Positions 22,551 through 31,533 of a stretch of 64,000 nucleotides of DNA are shown here, piece by piece; position 1 is the stretch's first letter, and every line of letters starts with the position of its first letter. Below the pieces are notes generated by a model. That model had not been told where the DNA came from, did not search any database, and saw nothing but the letters and a program-made list of their open reading frames with translations. This stretch comes from Nocardia yamanashiensis NBRC 100130. GTDB taxonomy: Bacteria; Actinomycetota; Actinomycetes; Mycobacteriales; Mycobacteriaceae. Location: NCBI RefSeq assembly GCF_001613325.1, contig NZ_BDCD01000002.1, positions 434,001-498,000 of the forward strand, in the 5' to 3' direction. Made by a program: the position numbers and the translations under genes.

Positions 22551-23060
22551 TCAGTTGATGAACCGGAAGCAAGCCCGCGAGCCGCGGTCGCCCACGGTGG
22601 CCGAGGACAGGCAGATCGACTTGTAATCCTTGGCCGGCCGCTGGCTCAGGAAGCCGAAGATGTAGCCGTTGGAGCATTGGGTGGCCAGCGGATGTACTTC
22701 CTGCTCACCGGTTTTCGTCTCGAATACGATCGACCCCTCGGCGCAGTTCACGTCGATGAACGGGGCCATATCGGCGAGCCAGCCGAGCAGGAAGACATTC
22801 CAGTCCGGATTCAAGGCCCACACCGCGCCGTCGAAGGTCACCCCGGCCGGGAACTGATTGGTGTGCTTGAAATCGAAGCCGAGAATATTGGCATTGAAGT
22901 TGAACGGCGGAAGCAGCGGCGGCGCATTGGTTTTCGGCGCTTCCACGACCGCGGCGGACGGATTCGGATCGGCCGGTTCCGCGGTGGCGGCGGGCGCGAC
23001 GGTCACGGCCAGGGCCGCGCCGAACAGCCCGGTGAGCAGCCGGGTGGAGGTCTTGTTCAT
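22551..23060 (-). CDS. Small secreted protein, paralogue of the next gene
   Basis: 169 residues from MNKTSTRLLTGLFGAALAVT; signal peptide ends TATAEP. The mature part shares a pattern with the neighbour at 23072: a FDG(A)xW/G turn, LLG(W)LADxxPF, DxxCA, (I/L)VF, an ATQC/GTAC Cys and a final CFRF. Four conserved Cys suggest two disulfides. No family known to me. 11 bp separate it from the paralogue, so they are co-transcribed. Confidence 0.8.
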   Translation of the reverse strand: MNKTSTRLLTGLFGAALAVTVAPAATAEPADPNPSAAVVEAPKTNAPPLLPPFNFNANILGFDFKHTNQFPAGVTFDGAVWALNPDWNVFLLGWLADMAPFIDVNCAEGSIVFETKTGEQEVHPLATQCSNGYIFGFLSQRPAKDYKSICLSSATVGDRGSRACFRFIN

Positions 23061-23071
23061 CGTGGCGGCTC

Positions 23072-23521
23072 TCAATCGTTGGGGAAGCGGAAACAGGTCT
23101 CGGTGCGCTGTTCGGCCACGCTCACCACACCGCACATCTCGGCGTACTCACCGGCCGGGCGGCGTGCCACCACCAGGTACGGGAAGCCGCCGCCGCACGC
23201 GGTGCCGACCGGAATCGTCTCCGGCGCACCATTTTTCGGATAGAAGACCAGCTGTGCGGTGGCGCATTTGTCGTCGAACGGGGTGGCGTCGGCCAGCAAA
23301 CCCAGCACGCCCGGCGCGATGGCCGGTTGCAGCGTACCGATATCGCCGTCGAACACCGCGCCATTGGGCACGGTCGTGAAATGGTTGATGCTGGTGCCGC
23401 CGAAACTGGTGCCCCACGACAGCGTCGGTTCCAGCGCGTCGGCCTCGGGCGCGCCCAGGGTGGCGGCGACGGCGATGATGCCGCCGCACGCGGTCAGCAC
23501 GGACGGAATGGATTTCCGCAT
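23072..23521 (-). CDS. Small secreted protein, paralogue of the previous gene
   Basis: 149 residues from MRKSIPSVLTACGGIIAVAA. Signal peptide to about residue 29, mature part aligned with its neighbour over its whole length (NHFTTVPNGAVFDGDIGTLQ, LLADATPFDDKCATAQLVFY, then TETCFRF). Its AGAGG ribosome-binding site overlaps the end of the FG-GAP gene, whose stop lies only 3 bp upstream, so translation is linked. Function unknown. Confidence 0.8.
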   Translation of the reverse strand: MRKSIPSVLTACGGIIAVAATLGAPEADALEPTLSWGTSFGGTSINHFTTVPNGAVFDGDIGTLQPAIAPGVLGLLADATPFDDKCATAQLVFYPKNGAPETIPVGTACGGGFPYLVVARRPAGEYAEMCGVVSVAEQRTETCFRFPND

Positions 23522-23524
23522 GGT

Positions 23525-24742
23525 TCAGCCTCTCTGCGCGGAACGGTTCATGAGCACGGCGACGTCCTCGGACAGGCTGCTCATGGTGATCAGGTCGACG
23601 CGGCCGTCATTGTCGAGATCGACGGCTTCGGCGGCCTGCGGTCCCAGACCGATGGTGTGCTGTTCGGTATAGGTGAAGCCGCGCCGCCCATCGCCCTTGA
23701 AAATCATTGCGGTGGAAGGGAAGTACTGACCGGCGGCGATATCGTTGATGCCGTCGCCGTCGAAATCGCCGATGGCCACCGCGCACGGCGCGATCGCCGG
23801 TCCGACCAGGTTCGGCCCGCTGAAATTCCCGCGCCCGTCGCCGTAGTGCACGGCCGCGCTGAAGCCCGCGATATTGGCGGTCACGAAATCCAGGTTGCCG
23901 TCATTGTCGACATCGGCGAGTTTCAGGTCCTCGCTCGGCAGCGTCGCCAGATTCCAACGGGGAGCGCCGAATCCGCCATTGCGATCGTTCAGCATGATCC
24001 ACACGCCGGAGGTCGCCAGATCGTGGAACGCCAGATCCGGATACCCGTCATTGTCCACATCGCCGGTCAGCACGCTCGCCTTGGAGATGCCGACCCCGAA
24101 CCATTGCGGCGCCCCGAAATGCCCCTGGCCGTCGCCGTGCATGATGCCCACCCCGCCGGGCACCGGCAGCACACTGTTGAACGCCAGATCGACCGAGCCG
24201 TCCCGATCGAAATCGGCCAGTGCGACGCCGAACGGAATACCGCCGGTGCGGTAGGTGACATTCGGATTGAAATCGGTGGAATAGGTGCGGTCGACGTGGA
24301 ATACGCCGCGCCCGTCATTGATCAGCACGGCCAGGCTCAGGAAGTCGCCGACCACCAGATCCGGGCGCCCGTCACCGTTCAGATCGGCCGCCGCCACCGC
24401 GTTCGCACCGACTTCGGTGTTCACGAACTGGTTGCGCCGCAGCCGCCCGGTGCCGTCGCCGAACAGAATGCCGACGCCGTCGACCAGACCGGTGGCCGCC
24501 ACATCCGGAAAACCGTCGCCGTTGAAATCGCCGGTCGCCATGGTCTGCGAACCCACGCCGGGGCCGAGACCGCCCACGTTGTATTGCACGGATTCGTGGA
24601 AAATGGGGTTGGGTCCGCTGGAACCCGACGCTGATCCGGAGGACAGCGGCTCGGCCCCGGCGGTGGCCGCGCCACCCAATGCCAGGGTCAGCGCGGTGCC
24701 CGCGGCGCACAGACGGCGCAGCCCGGTCTTGTTCGTGTACAA
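23525..24742 (-). CDS. Secreted FG-GAP/VCBS beta-propeller protein
   Basis: 405 residues from a TTG at 24742 behind GAGGAAGC; longer frames upstream are non-coding. Signal peptide (CAAGTALTLALGGAATAGAE). About seven repeats carry the calcium-binding-type DxNxDGxxD loop (DFNGDGFPDV, DLNGDGRPDL, DFDRDGSVDL, DVDNDGYPDL, DVDNDGNLDF, DFDGDGINDI, DLDNDGRVDL), which predicts an integrin-like seven-bladed propeller. Such proteins bind Ca2+ and ligands outside the cell; no enzyme domain is attached. It heads a run with the two small secreted paralogues and is divergent from a second FG-GAP gene. Confidence 0.88.
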   Translation of the reverse strand: MYTNKTGLRRLCAAGTALTLALGGAATAGAEPLSSGSASGSSGPNPIFHESVQYNVGGLGPGVGSQTMATGDFNGDGFPDVAATGLVDGVGILFGDGTGRLRRNQFVNTEVGANAVAAADLNGDGRPDLVVGDFLSLAVLINDGRGVFHVDRTYSTDFNPNVTYRTGGIPFGVALADFDRDGSVDLAFNSVLPVPGGVGIMHGDGQGHFGAPQWFGVGISKASVLTGDVDNDGYPDLAFHDLATSGVWIMLNDRNGGFGAPRWNLATLPSEDLKLADVDNDGNLDFVTANIAGFSAAVHYGDGRGNFSGPNLVGPAIAPCAVAIGDFDGDGINDIAAGQYFPSTAMIFKGDGRRGFTYTEQHTIGLGPQAAEAVDLDNDGRVDLITMSSLSEDVAVLMNRSAQRG

Positions 24743-24892
24743 ATCGCTTCCTCTGTTTCGGCCGATGACGAATCGACCGTATGAGGCGAATGTGACGGCG
24801 GTCATGGCGCAGATCGCCAAAGGGTTGATTTTCGACGCCATTGGCCGAGCGGGACAATTGCCGGAGTTCGTCTGCGCCATAGTGTCCGTGCC

Positions 24893-26239
24893 ATGAGGTC
24901 TCATGTCTTGGTCTGTGCCGCGATGGTCGCGGGTGCGACCCTCGCCGGCGGGCAGGCGGCCGGCGCTCCGGCGTCCGGCTCGGGTGGCGGCGCCGGTACC
25001 CAGTTCTCCGGGCCGTACTACTTCGATACCGGTACCGCGCCGTGGGTGACGCGCGGCGCGGACGTCAATCAGGACGGCAAGCCCGATATCGTGACCGCGA
25101 ACGCCGGATCCACCACCGTCAACGGCAGTACCGCGCTCGGCTTGAAGGGTGTTTCGGTGCTGTTGAACACCACCGAAACCGGTTCGCCCACACCGTCGTT
25201 CACCGATCCGAAGCAGTTCGTGGCGGGCGTCGGCACGCTGTCGGTGGAAACGGCGGATCTGGACGGCGACGGCGCGCCGGAGATCATCACCTCCAATTTC
25301 TTCGACACCGGAGCGAACGGGGTGTCGATTCTGCGGAATCTGACGCCCGCCGGTTCGGCCACCGCCGACTTCGCGGCTCCGGTCAATTTCGCCACCGGGG
25401 CGTTCCCGTCGCTGGTGCACACCGCCGATATCAATGGCGATGGCAAACTCGACCTGGTGACCGGTGACGGCGGAATTCCGTTCGGGCTCGGCATCTCGGT
25501 GCTGATCAACACCACCGCGCCGGGCGGGCCGATCGGTTTCACCGCGCCGACGCAATTCCTGGGCGGCAGCGTGGCGGAGGGCCTGGCGGTCGGCGATATC
25601 AACAATGACGGCCTGATCGACGCGATCGTCGCCAATACCACCACCAGCAATGTGGCGGTGCTGATCAACACCACCGCGCCCGGATCGCTGACCCCGACCT
25701 TCAACATCACCGAGGAATGGGTGGTCACCAGCACCGATGCTCAGCTCGCCGATCTCGACGGGGACGGGCGGCTGGACATGATCGTCTCGCGGACCGCGGG
25801 CGGATTCACGGTGCGGCTCAACCGGACCGCGCCCGGTGCGCCGGTCGCGGAGTTCGGTGAGGACATCGTGGGTGATCTGATCGGTGAGGTGACGCGGGCG
25901 CACGGGACCATGGGCGTGGTGACCGAGGGCATCGCCATCGCCGATTACGACGGGGACGGGACCCTGGATATCGCGGTCAACAATGACTTCCCGGTTCCGG
26001 GTTACGGGGTGAGCGTGTTCACCAATCACACCGGGCCGGGCGCCGCCGTCGCGAATCTCACCGGGCCCGATGGTTACAACGGGTCGAGCTGGATCATCGG
26101 CACCAACTCCATCACCACCGCCGATTTCAACGGTGACGGGAAACCGGACCTGGCCACGGGCAATGTGCCGAGCGTCGCCGTCGACGACACCGTGCTGGTG
26201 CACGGCGGTATCTCGGTGCTGATGAACACCCGGCGCTGA
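24893..26239 (+). CDS. Secreted FG-GAP/VCBS beta-propeller protein
   Basis: 448 residues from MRSHVLVCAAMVAGATLAGG; signal peptide to about residue 26. Repeats with DVNQDGKPDI, DLDGDGAPEI, DINGDGKLDL, DINNDGLIDA, DLDGDGRLDM, DYDGDGTLDI and DFNGDGKPDL loops, each followed by a (V/L)LxNTT(A/E) strand absent from the divergent neighbour. A Ca2+-binding propeller exported to the envelope or medium is predicted. The two genes share a 150-bp upstream region. A terminator hairpin follows. Confidence 0.88.
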   Translation: MRSHVLVCAAMVAGATLAGGQAAGAPASGSGGGAGTQFSGPYYFDTGTAPWVTRGADVNQDGKPDIVTANAGSTTVNGSTALGLKGVSVLLNTTETGSPTPSFTDPKQFVAGVGTLSVETADLDGDGAPEIITSNFFDTGANGVSILRNLTPAGSATADFAAPVNFATGAFPSLVHTADINGDGKLDLVTGDGGIPFGLGISVLINTTAPGGPIGFTAPTQFLGGSVAEGLAVGDINNDGLIDAIVANTTTSNVAVLINTTAPGSLTPTFNITEEWVVTSTDAQLADLDGDGRLDMIVSRTAGGFTVRLNRTAPGAPVAEFGEDIVGDLIGEVTRAHGTMGVVTEGIAIADYDGDGTLDIAVNNDFPVPGYGVSVFTNHTGPGAAVANLTGPDGYNGSSWIIGTNSITTADFNGDGKPDLATGNVPSVAVDDTVLVHGGISVLMNTRR

Positions 26240-26255
26240 ATTCACCCGGAACGAG

Positions 26256-26287
26256 AAACGGCCTGCGCTCGGCTGCGCAGGCCGTTT
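26256..26287. terminator. Bidirectional rho-independent terminator
   Basis: A perfect 12-bp stem AAACGGCCTGCG/CGCAGGCCGTTT with an 8-base loop, followed by a T on the + strand, lies between convergent genes ending at 26239 and 26298. A-rich and T-rich flanks let it act in both directions. Confidence 0.85.
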
Positions 26288-26297
26288 TCGTGTGTGG

Positions 26298-27776
26298 TCA
26301 GGCGTAGCTGTAATCGTCGATCGGGAAGCGGCCCTTCTTCAGTACCGCGGCGTTCGCGCCGAACCGCACCAGCGACGGATCCCCGTTCGGGTCCAGGTAA
26401 TAGGTGTTCGACGTCAAGCAGGTGGGGTTGATCAGGATGCTCTCGCCGGTCAGCTCCGTCATGCGCTCCAGATACCGGTCGTTGGCTTGCTCGGTGACCT
26501 CGAAAACCTGTGCGCCGCGCTTGGCCAGCTGCTCGAACAGGCGCTTCAGATGGCCCATCTGTTCTTCGATGGTGTAGAAGTACGACAGGATATTGAAGGA
26601 ATACGGATTGGCCAGCCCGATGAAATTCGGGAAATGCGGCACCGTGACGCCCTCGTAGGCTTGAAAACGGTTCTCCCGCCACCATTTTCCGAGATTGCGG
26701 CCGTCCCGACCGATGATCTCGAACGCCGGGAAGTTGGTCTCCCACAGGCTGAACCCGGTGGCCAGCACCAACGTATCGATGACGATCTTGTTGCCGTCGG
26801 TGGTGACGATGCCGTCGGGTTCGATGCGCGCGATCGAGGTGGTCTCCAGACGCACGTTCGGGCGGTCGAACATGGCGTAGTACTGATTGGAGAAAGTGGG
26901 GCGCTTGCAGCCGAATTCGTAATGCGGCGTGAGCTTTTCGCGGATCGCCGGATCCGAGACCTGCATGCGCAGGTGAGCGCGGCCGATGGCGGCGGCGGTC
27001 TTGTTCAGGAACTTGAACCGGCGATAGTGCAGCTGCGCGGCGATCAGCGCTTGCAGCAGACCGGTGTTCGCGGTGCGCATGAGGCGCTGGGTGGCGGGCG
27101 CTTTCGCGAACACCGCGCGCAGGGCCGGCGGGATCGGGGCATCGATCTTGGGCACCACCCAGATCGGGGTGCGCTGGTAGACGGTCAATTCGGCGGCCGT
27201 GCGCGCCAGTTCCGGGGCCAGCTGCACCGAGGTCGCGCCGGTACCGATCACCGCGATGCGGCGGCCCGCCGGGTTGTAGGAGCCGTCCCAGTTCGCGGTG
27301 TGAATCACCTTGCCCGCGAAGGAGTCCAGGCCCTCGATCTCCGGATCGCGCGGCTGCGACAGGTACCCGGTCGCGGTGACCAGATAGCGCGCGGTGAGTT
27401 GCTCGCCCGCCGCGGTGGTGATCACCCAATGCCGCTGTTCGGCGTCCCAGCGCGCGCCCTCGACCGACACCCCGAACCGCATGAGGCGGCGCAGATCGTA
27501 TTTGCCGGCCACATGATCGGCGTAGCTCTTCAGTTCCGAACCGGGCGCGAAAATGCGCGACCAGTTCGGATTCGGTTCGAACGAAAAGGAATACGTCACC
27601 GACGCGATATCCACCGCGATGCCCGGATACCGGTTCACATGCCAGGTGCCGCCCAGATCCTGCTCCCGGTCCAGGATCACGATGTCGTCGATGCCCTGCC
27701 GCCGCAACTGGATCGCGGCTCCCATCCCGCCGAACCCCGCGCCGACGATCACCACCTCGTGCTGCGGCCTACCCAT
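26298..27776 (-). CDS. Baeyer-Villiger-type flavin monooxygenase
   Basis: 492 residues. ATG 27776 has GGAGGG seven bases upstream; in-frame ATGs further up are less well placed. FAD motif VVIVGAGFGGMGAA, the GGTWHVNRYPGIAVDIA block, the intact BVMO fingerprint FAGKVIHTANWD (153-164, His159) and NADPH motif VIGTGATSVQLAPEL. Unlike the two monooxygenases at 15-18 kb, this one keeps the fingerprint His. It should insert oxygen next to a ketone using NADPH and O2; steroid or cyclic ketones are plausible given the GMC oxidase 125 bp upstream on the same strand. Substrate not determined by sequence. Confidence 0.92.
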   Translation of the reverse strand: MGRPQHEVVIVGAGFGGMGAAIQLRRQGIDDIVILDREQDLGGTWHVNRYPGIAVDIASVTYSFSFEPNPNWSRIFAPGSELKSYADHVAGKYDLRRLMRFGVSVEGARWDAEQRHWVITTAAGEQLTARYLVTATGYLSQPRDPEIEGLDSFAGKVIHTANWDGSYNPAGRRIAVIGTGATSVQLAPELARTAAELTVYQRTPIWVVPKIDAPIPPALRAVFAKAPATQRLMRTANTGLLQALIAAQLHYRRFKFLNKTAAAIGRAHLRMQVSDPAIREKLTPHYEFGCKRPTFSNQYYAMFDRPNVRLETTSIARIEPDGIVTTDGNKIVIDTLVLATGFSLWETNFPAFEIIGRDGRNLGKWWRENRFQAYEGVTVPHFPNFIGLANPYSFNILSYFYTIEEQMGHLKRLFEQLAKRGAQVFEVTEQANDRYLERMTELTGESILINPTCLTSNTYYLDPNGDPSLVRFGANAAVLKKGRFPIDDYSYA

Positions 27777-27900
27777 ATGGATTCCCTCCATCGTCATTGA
27801 TGCAAAACGGCACTCGCCCCGCATCTTCGAAGGTAGGATTTTCGGCCTGCTCGCGGCATGGCAGATCGCGCCATCGGATATGCCGAATCCGCCGCGCCGT

Positions 27901-29538
27901 TCAGGACGGCGCCGGGCCGAAGCGGATGGGCGGTGCGGCTGTGGCATTCGGGGCGGGATCGACGAAACTCATGGCGCGCTCGGCCAGGGCGGCGATGGTC
28001 AGGCTCGGGTTGACGCCGACATTGGCGGGCAGGGCCGCACCGTCGGCGACCAGGAGGTTGCGGTAGCCGAAGACCCGGTGGCGGGCATCGATCACGCCGG
28101 TCTCGGGATCGGCGCCGATGGGTGCGCCGCCGAGAATGTGCACGGTGCTCGGTATCGAGAAGATCGCTTCGGGCACAGCGGCTTTCACCACGCCGCCGGT
28201 GCGTTCGGCGATCCAGTTCGCGGCCCGGTAGCCGGCCTCGACATAGGTGGGGATCGGGTTGGCGGGGTCCTGTTCGGTGGTCAGGACCGGGCGGCCGCCG
28301 GGCAGCCGGAAGCGCACGCGCAGCGCCATCGCGTTCTCGTGGGCCTGCATGGTGGTCAGCACGATCGACTGCGCGGCCGAACCGCGGATGCGGTTGGCGC
28401 GGGCGAAACGCACCGGGTCGCGCAGGGTGTCGAGCAGGAAGTGCAGCGGGCGGGTGGCGCGGCCGCCTCGGGTGACGGCGGGCGTTGTCATGAGGGACAT
28501 GACATCGCTGTTGCGGCCGTAGGTGGCGGGCTGGATGTGTGTGTCGGCGTCCGGGGCATAGTCCGACATGACGGCGACGCCGTGCGTGAAATCGCGGGTC
28601 TCGTCCGGAGTGCGGACCACCAGCACCGTCTCGCTGTTGGTGCGCACCAGCTCGCCCACTCGATCCGAGAGCCGGGGGAGTGCGCCGTTTCCCTTGCAGC
28701 GCAACAGGAGCCGCACCGTGCCGAGCGCGCCCGCCGCCAGGACGACGCCGCGCGCGGTGACGGTCTGCGTTTCGCGCCGGAACCAGCGGCCGGTGCGGAC
28801 CGTCGTCACCGCGTAACCGGCGCCGCCGGTGGGGTCGTCGCCGAGCGGGCGGATATCGGTGACCGTGCGCTCGGGCCGCACCACCGCACCGCGCTGTTCG
28901 GCGAACCACAGGTAGTTCTTGTCGAGGGTGTTCTTGGCGTCGTAGCGGCAGCCGATCAGGCAGGAACCGCAGCGGGTGCAGCCGGTGCGGTCCGGGCCGT
29001 CGCCGGCGAAATAGGGGTCCGGGACCGTTTTGCCGGGCTCGCCCAGGAACACCGCGACATTGCTGCGAGTGTGCTTGTCCGCCAAGCCGTGCGCGTGCGC
29101 GTACGCGCGCAGCAGGTCACCGGCCGGGGTGTCGGCGTCGTACGGAGTCACGCCCAGCATCTGCTCGGCGGTGCGGTAATGCGGGTCGAGTTCGCGCTCC
29201 CAGTCGGCCAGGTGCGCCCACTGCGGGTGCCGCAGGAAACCGGGCTGGGCGCGATAGAGGGCATTGCCGTAGACCAGGGAACCGCCGCCGACGCCCGCGC
29301 CGGTCGCGATCAGCACATCCTTGAACAGGGTGGTCCGGACGATGCCGCGCAGGCCCAGGCGGGGCGCGAAATAGTAGCGGCGCAGCTCGGCGGCGCTCGC
29401 GGCGTAATCCTGCGCGGCGAAACGGTAACCGGCTTCCAGCACGGCCACCCGATGGCCCTTCTCGGCCAGGCGCAGCGCGCTCACACTGCCGCCGAACCCG
29501 GAACCCACCACGATCCAGTCGTAATCCAAATGCGTCAA
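27901..29538 (-). CDS. ChoD-like GMC oxidoreductase
   Basis: 545 residues; the start is a TTG at 29538, preceded by GAGGGAATGGGG. FAD-binding VVGSGFGGSVSALRLAEKG near the N terminus, GAGVGGGSLVY, and the C-terminal GGAPIG, NLLVADGAALPANVGVNPSL block. It resembles the mycobacterial ChoD group annotated as cholesterol oxidases, including the Cys cluster CTRCGSCLIGC. True cholesterol oxidase activity is not certain for this group. Upstream of, and co-directional with, the BVMO gene, so the two may oxidise one substrate in turn. Confidence 0.9.
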   Translation of the reverse strand: MTHLDYDWIVVGSGFGGSVSALRLAEKGHRVAVLEAGYRFAAQDYAASAAELRRYYFAPRLGLRGIVRTTLFKDVLIATGAGVGGGSLVYGNALYRAQPGFLRHPQWAHLADWERELDPHYRTAEQMLGVTPYDADTPAGDLLRAYAHAHGLADKHTRSNVAVFLGEPGKTVPDPYFAGDGPDRTGCTRCGSCLIGCRYDAKNTLDKNYLWFAEQRGAVVRPERTVTDIRPLGDDPTGGAGYAVTTVRTGRWFRRETQTVTARGVVLAAGALGTVRLLLRCKGNGALPRLSDRVGELVRTNSETVLVVRTPDETRDFTHGVAVMSDYAPDADTHIQPATYGRNSDVMSLMTTPAVTRGGRATRPLHFLLDTLRDPVRFARANRIRGSAAQSIVLTTMQAHENAMALRVRFRLPGGRPVLTTEQDPANPIPTYVEAGYRAANWIAERTGGVVKAAVPEAIFSIPSTVHILGGAPIGADPETGVIDARHRVFGYRNLLVADGAALPANVGVNPSLTIAALAERAMSFVDPAPNATAAPPIRFGPAPS

Positions 29539-29682
29539 AACCCCATTCCCTCTCTACGGTCCCCAGCGTCGCAGTGCGATCGAGTTCCCGGATTGGCCGA
29601 TGGCGTCAGGATGTTGATCCGGTCGGCCAGACTCGGCGGCGGCACTGGCGGCGGCTCCCGGCGCGCCGTTTCACTGGCGGCC

Positions 29683-30150
29683 GTGAACGCTCATCGCCCG
29701 CCGGATTTCGTCGGCACCTGGAAACTGCTGTCGCTGCGTCAGGAACGTGCCGACGGGTCGGTCGCGGAGCCGTTGGGCAGTCAGCCGATCGGGTTCATCA
29801 CCTACACCGAATCCGGGTTCGTGCACTGCATGATCGGGCCGGAAGAGCGGCCGAAACTGGGGGCGCAGCCGGACGAGTTCGCGGCGCGTGACGGGCTGGC
29901 GCGGGTGCTGTTCACGCTGCCGAAGCTGCCCGGGTTGCTGCGGCTCGGGGTGTCGGCGTTGCGGACGGTGGTGTACGCGGGGACCTGGGAAGTGGTGGGC
30001 GACACCGTGATCCATCACGCGGAGCTGGCCGGGCTGCCGGACTGGGACGGGACCGATATCGAGCGGCAGTACGAGATCGACGACAAGAACCTGCGGTTGA
30101 TCGCGAGCTTTCCCGGCAATCGCGTTGTGGTGGACTGGCGGCGCGCCTAG
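29683..30150 (+). CDS. Lipocalin-like domain protein
   Basis: 155 residues from a GTG at 29683; an ATG at 29611 would add 24 residues. The pattern FVGTWKLLSLRQERADGS then a mid-chain GTWEVVGDTVIHHAELAGLP and a final VVVDWRRA fits the lipocalin-like (Lipocalin_5) family of small barrels. No signal peptide is evident. Its ligand is unknown. The stop is directly followed by the ATG of the FAD oxidase, so they form an operon. Confidence 0.8.
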   Translation: MNAHRPPDFVGTWKLLSLRQERADGSVAEPLGSQPIGFITYTESGFVHCMIGPEERPKLGAQPDEFAARDGLARVLFTLPKLPGLLRLGVSALRTVVYAGTWEVVGDTVIHHAELAGLPDWDGTDIERQYEIDDKNLRLIASFPGNRVVVDWRRA

Positions 30151-31533
30151 ATGACCGGCCTACGCACCTGGGGTCCGCGTACGAGTCTCGCGCGGCCCGG
30201 CGTCACCGTCCTGCGGCCCGCCACCCAGGAGGAGTTGATCGATGCCGTCCGCTCCGGGCGGTATCGCCGGTTGCGGGCTGCGGGGTCCGGGCACAGCTTC
30301 AACGACATCGCTGTGCCCGCCGAGGACGCCGCACTGGTGCTGCTCGATCGCCTCGATCGTGTGCTCGCGGTGCGGAATTACGATGTCGAACGCCCACATC
30401 CGGCCATGCCCGCGGCCGTCGGCACCGTCACCGTCGAAGCCGGTATCACCATCGACGCGCTGCTGCACGCGCTCGAGGCCCGGGGCCGCACGCTGGTGAA
30501 CGTCGGCGCGATTCGCGCCCAGACAATTGCGGGTGCCATCAGCACCGGCACGCACGGCGCCAGCATCCACGTCGGCTCCCTCAGCTCGCTCGTGGTGTCG
30601 CTGAAGCTGCTGAACGCCGACGGCACCGTCACCACCGTCACCCGCGACGACCCGGACCAGGCTGACCTGTTCCGTTGTGCCTGTGTCGGTTTGGGCGCCC
30701 TGGGCATCCTGCTGGAGGTGGAGCTGGAAGTGGTCCGCGCCTTCACCCTGGTTCCCGTCCGCCGCATCCTCTCGGTCGAGCAGTTCCTCACCGAAGGCGA
30801 AACCATCGCCCGCACCCACCCCTACGCCCGCTTCTACTACTTCCCCTACACCGACATCGTCGAATGCGTCACCGACATCCCCACCGACGATCCGCCTGCG
30901 CCCCAAGACTTCTCGTACCGCGCGAGCCGCTGGATCCACGGAACGTTGATCGACCGCCACCTGGGCGAAGCCCTCTTCACCACCACCGCCCACCTACTAC
31001 CCAGACGCACCACCCCCGCCGCCCTGGGCTTCGTAGCCCGCGGCCGCAAGCCGGGAACCGGCCCCGCCGACGCGTCGTGGCGCTGCCTGAGCCTCCCAGA
31101 CCTACCCCCACGCCACCTCGAAATGGAATGGTCCGTCCCCGTCCGAGCCTGGCAATCCGCGATCACCGCCCTCCACACCGCCATCGGCCCCCGCCCCGCC
31201 TCCTTCCTGGCCGGCTTCGTAATCTCCCTCCGTTTCGTAGGCAGCGACGGAAACCTCCCCCTCAGCAACAACTTCCGCCGCGAAAGCCTCACCATCGACG
31301 TAATGCAACACCACGCCCTCGACCCCCACCCCTACTTCACCGCCGCCACCGAGGCCATCCACTCCGCCGCCACCCCAGTCCGCCCCCACTGGGGCAAAGT
31401 CTTCGCCCTCACCCACACCGACCTGGCCCCGCTATACCCGGACTTCCAAGTCTTCGAACGCATCCGAGCCACCCAAGACCCCGAAGGCGTCTTCCTCAAC
31501 CCCTGGCTCACCCACATCCTCGGCCTGAACTGA
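30151..31533 (+). CDS. FAD-linked lactone/alditol oxidase (ALO family)
   Basis: 460 residues, ATG touching the previous stop. PCMH-type FAD domain with AAGSGHSFNDIA, whose His is where FAD is covalently held in alditol and gulonolactone oxidases, then the GAITISGTHG-like block AGAISTGTHGASIHV. The C-terminal ALO domain has HWGK and DPEGVFLNPWL. Oxidation of an aldonolactone or polyol with release of H2O2 is expected. Compare L-gulono-/D-arabinono-1,4-lactone oxidases; the exact substrate is open. The 3' part is very C/A-rich at wobble positions. The last 26 bp overlap the convergent exporter gene. Confidence 0.88.
   Translation: MTGLRTWGPRTSLARPGVTVLRPATQEELIDAVRSGRYRRLRAAGSGHSFNDIAVPAEDAALVLLDRLDRVLAVRNYDVERPHPAMPAAVGTVTVEAGITIDALLHALEARGRTLVNVGAIRAQTIAGAISTGTHGASIHVGSLSSLVVSLKLLNADGTVTTVTRDDPDQADLFRCACVGLGALGILLEVELEVVRAFTLVPVRRILSVEQFLTEGETIARTHPYARFYYFPYTDIVECVTDIPTDDPPAPQDFSYRASRWIHGTLIDRHLGEALFTTTAHLLPRRTTPAALGFVARGRKPGTGPADASWRCLSLPDLPPRHLEMEWSVPVRAWQSAITALHTAIGPRPASFLAGFVISLRFVGSDGNLPLSNNFRRESLTIDVMQHHALDPHPYFTAATEAIHSAATPVRPHWGKVFALTHTDLAPLYPDFQVFERIRATQDPEGVFLNPWLTHILGLN

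Noticed and set aside
24743-26245. 906-codon - strand frame giving the FG-GAP gene an extra 500 residues
   Set aside because: Its N-terminal part is antisense to the + FG-GAP gene and reads as low-complexity shadow. A Shine-Dalgarno plus TTG at 24742 starts a proper signal peptide.
28000-30000. 865-codon + strand frame across the GMC gene
   Set aside because: Antisense to the conserved GMC oxidoreductase; only the last 155 codons (lipocalin-like) look like a real protein.
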